Assembly: GCF_900110185.1 (NCBI RefSeq)
Contig: NZ_FOCT01000011.1
Location: 50,110 to 114,109, forward strand
From: Nitrosospira multiformis
GTDB lineage: Bacteria > Pseudomonadota > Gammaproteobacteria > Burkholderiales > Nitrosomonadaceae
Direction of reading: 5' to 3'
Length of the DNA stretch: 64,000 bases
Position numbers and translations under genes: made by a program. Positions within the stretch are counted from its first letter, which is position 1. Every line of letters starts with the position of its first letter. Below the pieces are notes generated by a model. It was not told the DNA's origin and made no database searches. It worked only from the letters and a program-made list of their open reading frames with translations. Positions 57,877 to 64,000 of the stretch are shown here, piece after piece.

Positions 57877-58029
57877 ATGACTCATGGATTTGATAAAAAA
57901 AGTTTGTACGAAACTTGGAAAAGAAGGGTAAAAGCATCTGTATTCTCGTCAAGCTTAGTTCTCAGCTTGTGCTGCAAAAATTCCTATGAAGGTGATTCAA
58001 ATGAAAAAAGCAAAATTGCGCGACAGTAA
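57877..58029 (+). CDS. 50-residue ORF with strong ribosome binding site
   Basis: A small ORF: start MTHGFDKKSLYETWKRRVKA after AGGAGGATAAAA, an almost ideal signal. The middle is hydrophobic with two cysteines (SLVLSLCCKNSYEG), and the tail is charged. It overlaps the start of the next ORF by 29 bases in another frame, so translation may be coupled. No family recognised. Confidence 0.5.
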   Translation: MTHGFDKKSLYETWKRRVKASVFSSSLVLSLCCKNSYEGDSNEKSKIARQ

Positions 58030-58306
58030 TGAAGAAAAAATTGCACAAGGCAAAGATAGAAAACAGCCGCCTGAGACAGGCGTGTATGTCTCCACGAAAG
58101 AGCCCTTAGGGATGCGCTTCGTAGTTGAAGATGTGATATTTGCTGAGGATGAAGAGGGCTTTTTTCTGGTTCAGATGATAGATGAAGCTAGTGCTGGTGA
58201 TATGACAGCAATGGGTGATGAGCTTGATCCAGACGAATGGTTTACGTTAGTTGATCAATATGGATTGGTCAAACCTGACGGTTTAAGATGTAGCGGCAAG
58301 ATTTGA
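58001..58306 (+). CDS. acidic small protein of unknown function
   Basis: A 101-residue cytoplasmic protein. A basic start (MKKAKLRDSNEEKIAQGKDR) leads into a strongly acidic body (VEDVIFAEDEEGFFLVQMIDEA; DELDPDEWFTLVDQYG). The ATG at 58001 has GAAGG upstream; an ATG five codons earlier is the alternative. No domain recognised. It lies in AT-rich accessory DNA behind the 50-residue ORF. Confidence 0.6.
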   Translation: MKKAKLRDSNEEKIAQGKDRKQPPETGVYVSTKEPLGMRFVVEDVIFAEDEEGFFLVQMIDEASAGDMTAMGDELDPDEWFTLVDQYGLVKPDGLRCSGKI

Positions 58307-58437
58307 TCTTGCATTGATGTCAGACTCAAGTTACTGCTTTCGAAATATTTCAGCAGTTGTATCCGAAACGAGGAAACTCAACGCTGGCATCCATAGGTAC
58401 CGCGCGGCTTTATCGGTGGGGCTCGATGAATGAGGGA

Positions 58438-59376
58438 TTACGTGTCGGTGGGTCTCACGGCGGCCTTGATCGATGCTTCGAAATACTGTGTGCCTGTATA
58501 TCCGAAAATTGCCCCAACTACAAACGCCCCATAAAAGTCCTCAAGGGTTACAAAACCTTTTGATGACTCTTGCCGTGACAGGACAATGGCAAGGATCATC
58601 GCCATTACGATGACGCCCAATACACTAACGACGGAAGCCGCGACTGAAAAGTCGTCCGTAAGAACACCTTTATTCAACTGTCTTGCTAGCCATCCGAGAA
58701 TACCTCCAGAAACTGCGCCGAACACGATGGACTTTACAGGAGGTTGAATGGACAACGTTACTGGAACGACTTGGCTGTGCGGTTCGTTTCCAACCCTGAA
58801 TTTAATGAGTGCATACAGGTCGAGAACTTTAGGTTTCACCAACAGCCAATGAGCAGTCTTCAATTCGAACGAAGCTAAATCCTCCTGCTGAGAAAAAATT
58901 ATTCTCTCCTTGCTGGGGGTAGATTTGGAATCCGCTTTTGCGTCAGGGATATCAAACACGAGTTCCGCACCTTCCTCAACATTGAAGTTGATTATGTCAT
59001 ACGGCCCTAAGGGGCTTTTAACAATAGCCTTCGAGTGCGGTTCCATATTTATATTGATTTTTTTTCCTTCCGACCCAGGAAACTCGGCCGTAAGGGAGCC
59101 AAAGCTAATTTCTTTTACTCTAATCCCGGAGAAGATCGAAGCAAAGCGAGCGAGATAGCTCGAATTCTTACCATCCATGGGGGACGGCTTTTCCTCTGCT
59201 TCAGCTGGCATTGGTAACAATGGGGCGGAAGACGGGGCTTGGATTGATTCAATAACAACCTCTTGAGAGAAAGGATTACGGATGACCAGACTTACAGTAG
59301 CTTGAGTGCCGGCCACTATCGGAGGCGCTTTCACCTCAATAGACAACAGTCCTTTGGCTACGGAGTTTTCCATCAT
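58438..59376 (-). CDS. membrane protein of unknown function in the island
   Basis: A 312-residue protein not recognised. The first 210 residues look like a beta-rich, Ig-like module (LLSIEVKAPPIVAGTQATVSLVIRN ... VPVTLSIQPPVKS). The last 90 hold about three membrane helices (SIVFGAVSGGILGWLARQL, VVSVLGVIVMAMILAIVL and GAFVVGAIFGYTGTQY). No signal peptide. The topology suggests a soluble sensor or binding module fused to a membrane anchor. Its role in the element is open. Confidence 0.65.
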   Translation of the reverse strand: MMENSVAKGLLSIEVKAPPIVAGTQATVSLVIRNPFSQEVVIESIQAPSSAPLLPMPAEAEEKPSPMDGKNSSYLARFASIFSGIRVKEISFGSLTAEFPGSEGKKININMEPHSKAIVKSPLGPYDIINFNVEEGAELVFDIPDAKADSKSTPSKERIIFSQQEDLASFELKTAHWLLVKPKVLDLYALIKFRVGNEPHSQVVPVTLSIQPPVKSIVFGAVSGGILGWLARQLNKGVLTDDFSVAASVVSVLGVIVMAMILAIVLSRQESSKGFVTLEDFYGAFVVGAIFGYTGTQYFEASIKAAVRPTDT

Positions 59377-59776
59377 AGACCTTCCGGCACTGATCAGCCC
59401 AGGCTAAGGCCTCACAGTTATTCAGCAGATCAACCGGTCTTTATTATTGAAAATAGAGGAGCACGAAGATCACTAAAACGCTTGATGATTGCGGCTCCAC
59501 AATTATCTGTCATTAAGCACATGATAGTACAGGCATCTACAGTTTACTTATCTAATCTTGCCTCATCCAAACAGTCTTTTACCTCCAATGGCAGTTCCTA
59601 GCCATTCAAGGCGATTCGAATCTTAGAATGTCAGATTTAACAAAAAAAGATTCGTCAATCCAGAACTTTCTGGTCGTCCTTGGGGAACAATAGCGGAATA
59701 TATATTTGTAATAACATGAAAATTAATAATTCTGTGTTTTAGATCGTTGGCCAATTAGCTCGACGATTAGAGTAAG
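59377..59776. other. AT-rich spacer before the integrase remnant
   Basis: 400 bases, clearly AT-richer than the housekeeping regions. No supported gene or RNA. Any attachment repeat matching the tRNA-Thr 3' end was looked for here and not seen. Confidence 0.4.
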
Positions 59777-60439
59777 CTATTCCGAGAGAATGCTGCTAAG
59801 TATGTGATCGGTGATCCGCTGCATAGGCCCTCTTAGCCGTTCCACATCGTTGACAATATACCCTGCGGTGACATCACTGCTCATTTTATGATTCACCAGG
59901 CGCTTTAATGCATAGGCGGAGATATCGATACTTTCGGCAATTGTTATATAGCTGCGGCGCAGATCATGCAGCGTAAAGGGCACTCCAGAGACCTCAATCA
60001 CTTTCTTCACTTGGCTGCGAGGCTCGATCAAATACCCTGCCTTTCCACTTCCGGCAAAAACGTAATCGGAATTCGTCCTAGCTTTCCTGTTTTCCAAGAG
60101 GTTGTACAAAAAATCAGTAAGGGGCAATGTCAATGGTTGCCGGTTCTTGGTATCACTGATTGTAAACGACCTACCTAATAAATCGATATCGGACCATTTT
60201 AAGGTTGCCGCTTCCTGGCGGCGCAGTCCGGTAAATAGAAGGAAGAGCAGATAATCGGCAACAAGCGCGGATTGTTGAGAGATGTTGTCATTCTTGAGCG
60301 ACATTACGCCTTGATACCACAGAGCGAGCTGGTGAAACCAAGAGGGAGTTGTCTGGTTGACTAAGAGGTAAAGCGGGTGGTTGTTGAGCGAGAAAAACCC
60401 CAAGATGCCCCAGGAATCAATTACAGCCCCTACACTCAA
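59777..60439 (-). pseudogene. tyrosine integrase, N-terminally truncated
   Basis: A 220-residue frame holding the complete catalytic half of a phage-type tyrosine recombinase: R73 (TGLRRQEA), H158 and R161 (HDLRR), H184 and nucleophile Y194 (TAGYIV). The arm-binding and core-binding N-terminal domains (about 180 residues) are missing, and the first 30 residues read like out-of-context sequence. The gene was probably cut by a rearrangement. It is unlikely to recombine alone. Confidence 0.8.
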
Positions 60440-60731
60440 TTATCCCTCTTTCCTATATCTTTGCCCAGGCAGACCAATTAACGTTCGTCCTGGGTCTTCC
60501 TGGAGAGGCATCTTTGAGAAAGCGACTCCCCTAGCTAAGGATGACCGGGTGGACGTACTCCGCATGGCTGCCCAATATTGGGTAGACCAGATGGACAGGG
60601 ACGTTAGGAAGCCCGAGGAGGAGCACAAGCAAGCCCTCCTTGAACAAGACTAGCCAAGTTCCACCAGCATGTGTTCGGAGGTAATTCTTATAAGATAGCT
60701 GCCGGACTAGCTCGATGCTTTGAGAGAGCTA
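60440..60731 (+). other. spacer with a possible small ORF fragment
   Basis: A plus-strand frame ending at 60653 encodes a Glu/Asp/Lys-rich tail (KDDRVDVLRMAAQYWVDQ then REVRKPEEEHKQ-like residues) that looks like the end of a real protein. Its 5' part overlaps the integrase remnant and has no good start. It may be a fragment of another element gene. Nothing else is seen. Confidence 0.25.
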
Positions 60732-60999
60732 TTCGGCACTGATGCTTCTAAGAATATGGCTGGTAATTCTCGCGTAGGCTCTCTTAGTCGTTCCACATCG
60801 TTAACAATATAACTTCTGTCACGTCATTGCTCATTTTATTGCTCACCAAACGCTTTAACGCATAAGCCGAGATATCGATACTTTCTGCAATTGTGATATA
60901 GCTACCGCCCAGCTCATGCGGAGTAAATGGAACTTCACATGCGTTAATCACCTCCTGAATCTCATTACAACAGTGAATAGATGCCTCGCTTCGCCAGGA
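60732..60999 (-). pseudogene. degenerate second copy of the integrase 3' end
   Basis: This stretch aligns with 59777-60005 almost base by base: both encode YITIAESIDISAYALKRLV and share the flanking strings TTCCACATCGTT and GAGATATCGATACTTTC. The catalytic HDLRR has become HELGG, and a frameshift after NDVT destroys the region of the catalytic tyrosine. The copy is dead. Confidence 0.8.
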
Positions 61000-61237
61000 A
61001 GTAGTGCTCTTTCTACTTTCTTTTGCTGCCGTTTCAGCAATCTGTCGAAAGGCCGTACCAAGGTCCAATAGTAAAACGCTCCGATGCGATTATCATAGAG
61101 CACTGGAAACTCTTGCTGGCATGAGGAATTAGGCTGTATCAGCCAAGAGGGAAGAGTTTTACCTGGACCTGCTCCTATCACTGACAGACTCTGGCCCAGG
61201 AGACTTTGCTTGATAAACCAATAATAGACAGCTGAAG

Positions 61238-61516
61238 ATGAATGACCCAATAACTTACGATCAAGCGTACGATCTCGCGAATATTCTGATCAAGAAGGCG
61301 ACCAAAGACGAGCTGGCGGAGTGCGCGCGACTGCTTGCATTAAATCTGGCTCACCATCAGGTGAAACACGGAGAGATAGCAGTAATAGACACCTTAACCC
61401 TGCTGCGCTCATTTGAGTGTACCGAGGAACACCTGAATGTGTTGATGGAAGGCATGCTGAATCTGATAGGTGTCCTGGTAAACGTCTGCGGTGGGGTAGG
61501 GCAGGCAAAACATTGA
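61238..61516 (+). CDS. conserved small protein of unknown function
   Basis: A 92-residue helical protein: DQAYDLANILIKKATKDELA, then ARLLALNLAHHQVKHGEIA, then a C-terminal part with two cysteines. No known domain recognised. A truncated paralogue lies at 24156-24281, so this family has spread within the genome. It is at the right end of the accessory region, just after the integrase remnants. The ribosome binding site is weak. Confidence 0.65.
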   Translation: MNDPITYDQAYDLANILIKKATKDELAECARLLALNLAHHQVKHGEIAVIDTLTLLRSFECTEEHLNVLMEGMLNLIGVLVNVCGGVGQAKH

Positions 61517-61577
61517 GGTTTGGTCTTAGTAAGCGCTTACTTCGCATGAATAGCCGCTGCTGAACCTTGCTATGGCT

Positions 61578-61596
61578 GAGTATTTCCTGAATACTC
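61578..61596. repeat. short inverted repeat upstream of the MFS gene
   Basis: GAGTATT (61578-61584) and AATACTC (61590-61596) with loop TCCTG form a perfect 7-bp stem. It lies 62 bases after the 92-residue gene and about 95 before the transporter: either a terminator lacking a T-tract or an operator. Confidence 0.35.
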
Positions 61597-61690
61597 GGGT
61601 ATCATGTGAGCCACATCTATCCCCAGGTAATCATGGGGGCTGAACGAGAGCGAATCAGGCCCACAAGGGTATCACACCATATTGGATCTC

Positions 61691-63025
61691 ATGCAGGTAC
61701 AAGATAAGTCCCGATACCTCGCTCCTGGGGTAAGCCGACGTGAAGTCTGGTCATGGGCAATGTTCGACTTCGCGAATTCAGGCTACACCACCGTTGTGAT
61801 TACCGCCATTTTTAACGCCTATTTTGTGGCGGTGGTGGCGAATAATGAAGCGTGGGGGACGTTTGCGTGGACAGCAGCGTTGGCGGTGTCGTATGCGCTT
61901 ATTATGGTGACTGCGCCAGTGATAGGCGCTTATGCTGATGCATATGCAATGAAGAAGCCTTTGCTGCTGGTGAGCACAATCGGTTGCGTGCTTTTTACCG
62001 CATTGCTTTACTTTGTCGGTCCGGGCGATCTGATGTTGGCCGTGGTATTGATCGTGCTAAGTAACTTTTTCTTCAGCAGCGGCACGAATTTGATTTCAGC
62101 TTTTCTGCCGGAACTCGCCCACGGCGAGGCATTGGGAAAAGTTTCCGGGTGGGGCTGGAGTTTCGGCTATGTTGGCGGGCTGATCAGCCTGGGATTGTCG
62201 TTGGCTTACGTGACTTGGGCACAAGGCCAGGGCTGGCTTGCAGAGCAGTTCGTTCCGGGCGCAATGCTTATAACTGCCGGCCTTTTCGCGATTTCGAGCA
62301 TACCGACTTTTCTCTTTCTCAAGGAACGTGCGCTGCCGCAGTCGCATCCAGCGGAACGCCATGTCGTGCGCGAAGCATTTGCCCGCTTGCTTGTCACGTT
62401 CCATCATGTGCGCGATTTTCGCGACCTCGTACGCTTTCTCGCATGTATCGTGTTTTACCAGGCGGGCATTCAAACCGTGATTACTTTAGCCGCCATATAT
62501 GCGCAGCAGGTAATGGGCTTTGATACCGGCGATACCATGTTTCTGGTTCTGGTTGTCAACATCACGGCATCGATCGGTGCGTTCGCCTTTGGCAATATCC
62601 AGGACAGAATCGGCCATATTCCCACCATCGCGCTGACCCTCGGAGGCTGGATTGTAATGGTGTTGCTGGCATGGATGGCTGCGACGCGCCCCATGTTCTG
62701 GCTTGCTGCCAATGTCGCCGGCCTTTGCCTGGGAGCGTCGCAATCGGCAGGGCGCGCACTAATAGGCTATCTCAGTCCGGATGCGAGACGCGCCGAATTT
62801 TTCGGACTGTGGGGACTTGCAGTCAATTTATCCTCGATACTCGGTCCGATCACGTATGGGATCGTGAGCTGGATTTCCGGGGGCGACCACCGGCTGGCCA
62901 TGTTGATTACCGGCAGCTATTTTATTATTGGCTTGATGATATTGATGAGCATCAATATACAACGGGGACGGCAAGCCGCACTGAGCATCAGCACCCCAGG
63001 GGAGAGCCTTACAGGGAATCGCTGA
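61691..63025 (+). CDS. UMF1-type MFS transporter
   Basis: A 444-residue membrane protein with about 12 helices. The family opening REVWSWAMFDFANSGYTTVVITAIFN is the UMF1/Atg22-like signature. Later motifs include VSGWGWSFGYVGGLISLG and AGRALIGYLSPDARRAEFFGLW. Substrate unknown; members of this group may export amino acids or other small molecules. ATG 61691 was preferred to TTG 61682. The gene is monocistronic. Confidence 0.9.
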   Translation: MQVQDKSRYLAPGVSRREVWSWAMFDFANSGYTTVVITAIFNAYFVAVVANNEAWGTFAWTAALAVSYALIMVTAPVIGAYADAYAMKKPLLLVSTIGCVLFTALLYFVGPGDLMLAVVLIVLSNFFFSSGTNLISAFLPELAHGEALGKVSGWGWSFGYVGGLISLGLSLAYVTWAQGQGWLAEQFVPGAMLITAGLFAISSIPTFLFLKERALPQSHPAERHVVREAFARLLVTFHHVRDFRDLVRFLACIVFYQAGIQTVITLAAIYAQQVMGFDTGDTMFLVLVVNITASIGAFAFGNIQDRIGHIPTIALTLGGWIVMVLLAWMAATRPMFWLAANVAGLCLGASQSAGRALIGYLSPDARRAEFFGLWGLAVNLSSILGPITYGIVSWISGGDHRLAMLITGSYFIIGLMILMSINIQRGRQAALSISTPGESLTGNR

Positions 63026-63113
63026 TAAGCAATCATCCTGTAGGTTCATGCCACCAGACTTTCCATTTCAGCTGCCTGTTATCTCCTTTTTGAGTCTGGC
63101 GCCATTGCCGGTT

Positions 63114-63144
63114 TATCTGCGCTTATTCTAGATAAACGCAGATA
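63114..63144. terminator. long palindrome between convergent genes
   Basis: TATCTGCG-C-TTAT / ATAA-A-CGCAGATA, a 12-bp stem with one internal mismatch and loop TCTAG. It lies between the transporter and the convergent His-rich gene. Its symmetry fits a bidirectional terminator, although no long T-tract follows. Confidence 0.6.
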
Positions 63145-63182
63145 CCCGCCGTTCCATCCTGGCTGGCCTCGCGGCTTGATAA

Positions 63183-63737
63183 TCAGTGATGCATGTGGTG
63201 ATTATGATCGCCGCCTTGGTTCCCGCTTTGGCCGTGCGACCCATGGCCACTATGATTTCCGTGACCGGCGTGGTCGCCATGACCCTCTTCTGATTTTTTA
63301 TCGCTCTTTTTCTGCGAATCCTTCGCCGCAGCCTTCTTCAATGGAGTGAACCGGGCGGATTGCGCCTCTTGTTCCGGCAATTTGACAAATACGACGACTA
63401 CCGTTTCCGGGGTCAGGACGAAATCTCCCGTTCCTTTCATTATGTTATTTCCCGCCGGTTCGAGCTTTATGGAAGTTTTCGGCTTGGCTTTACCGACTTG
63501 CAATGCCGCCTTGCCCACGCCTCCTTCTGTGTTGATCTGCGCATCTGCATGATCTGTTACATAAACCGTCAATTCTTTATCTTTGGTTACAAGCTCCAGA
63601 TGATAGGGCCCCGCCATACGCATTTGCCCGGCGTGGGGCGCAGCATGAGTCTCGAAATATTCGTCGGTATGCGCCGAAGCGGGCAATGACACGGCCAGAA
63701 CAGCACTCGTCAAGACCATGACCATCGATTTAATCAT
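63183..63737 (-). CDS. periplasmic protein with His-rich C terminus
   Basis: A 184-residue protein with a signal peptide (about residues 1-23, ending SASA); the start after AAGGAGTAGAGCAA was chosen over a longer frame. The central domain (YHLELVTKDKELTVYVTDHADAQI; LEPAGNNIMKGTGDFVLT) resembles small copper/metal-associated periplasmic domains. The last 45 residues alternate Lys/Ser and a His-Gly run (GHGDHAGHGNHSGHG) that should bind copper, nickel or zinc. No metal transporter gene is adjacent inside the window. Confidence 0.8.
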   Translation of the reverse strand: MIKSMVMVLTSAVLAVSLPASAHTDEYFETHAAPHAGQMRMAGPYHLELVTKDKELTVYVTDHADAQINTEGGVGKAALQVGKAKPKTSIKLEPAGNNIMKGTGDFVLTPETVVVVFVKLPEQEAQSARFTPLKKAAAKDSQKKSDKKSEEGHGDHAGHGNHSGHGSHGQSGNQGGDHNHHMHH

Positions 63738-64000
63738 TTGCTCTACTCCTTGTAGGTACGAATTGAAGAATTTTAATGCGTGCCCCATCTCGGGAACCGT
63801 ATTGCTGCTTGCTTCTCTTGCTTGGATTGCTCTTACTTCTCTTCCTCAAAATTTTCCGGAATCCCCCGCGACATATTTTTGCTTTTCCGGCTGTATTGCC
63901 CCAGGTTTCCATGCGCCCTGAACCTAGAGGGGCACGGTCCATGCCTGTCGAAGGGGAGTGGCGCCGGGATCGCCCTATAAAAGAACGCACGCTTTCAAGG
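63738..64000. other. window end, no gene seen
   Basis: 263 bases up to the edge. Short open frames on both strands lack ribosome binding sites and family likeness. A promoter for the His-rich gene may lie here, but no confident hexamers were found. Confidence 0.35.

Noticed and set aside
63730..63990. 86-codon minus-strand frame at the window end
   Set aside because: Arg/Ser-rich, overlaps the start of the His-rich gene and lacks a start signal.

Overview
The window reads as a chromosomal segment of an ammonia-oxidiser-like betaproteobacterium. Protein flavour and gene orders (aroQ-accB-accC-prmA, mlaFEDCB, yebC-ruvCAB-ybgC-tolQRAB-pal-cpoB, ftsY-ftsE-ftsX-rpoH) suggest Nitrosomonadaceae, probably Nitrosospira. 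This taxonomic call rests on recognition and was not tested by a search. No rRNA and no CRISPR array are visible. Two tRNA genes are present: Lys (TTT) at 21786-21861 and Thr (CGT) at 50898-50973.

Layout. 1-7.4 kb: end of ybeY, corC, a divergent pyrophosphatase-like gene, the ABC-F ATPase uup, two small periplasmic cytochromes c, then on the minus strand pyrD, a lone rnfB-like gene, nth and a DUF1841 gene. 7.5-11.5 kb: a secreted TPR protein, the N-degron transferases bpt and aat, and queC/queE. 11.5-20.4 kb: a long minus-strand run, yebC-ruvC-ruvA-ruvB-ybgC-tolQ-tolR-tolA-tolB-pal-cpoB, which joins Holliday-junction processing to the Tol-Pal envelope machine. 20.5-26.4 kb: thiO, tRNA-Lys, a three-lipoprotein CsgG/DUF4810/DUF799 cassette, then a low-density stretch with a gene remnant, a SRPBCC protein and small genes. 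26.7-50.5 kb: dense housekeeping genes (yheT-like hydrolase, dnaE, yggS, ferredoxin, coaD, rsmD, two M16 peptidases, ftsY/E/X, rpoH, a BolA protein, an ABC-2 exporter, mlaBCDEF, a DUF3426 protein, prmA, accC, accB, aroQ).

50.9-61.5 kb is an accessory region beginning directly after tRNA-Thr. It holds a 1262-residue TIR-STAND NTPase-TPR protein (probably an NLR-like anti-phage sensor) with near-identical 138-bp repeats, a small gene behind it, a HUH-type replication endonuclease coupled to a small helix-turn-helix gene, several unknown ORFs including a membrane protein, and two remnants of one tyrosine integrase gene (one truncated, one degenerate). It looks like a decaying integrative or satellite element carrying a defence gene. 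61.7-64 kb returns to ordinary genes: a UMF1-type MFS transporter and a His-rich periplasmic protein.

Most unusual points: the TIR-NLR gene and its homogenised repeats; a TGTTACAGG-type motif shared by the inside of the rep gene and the region upstream of the rep operon; a ruvC gene whose only reasonable start is ATC; a remnant paralogue of the island's 92-residue protein about 37 kb away; and two small ORFs with strong ribosome binding sites.
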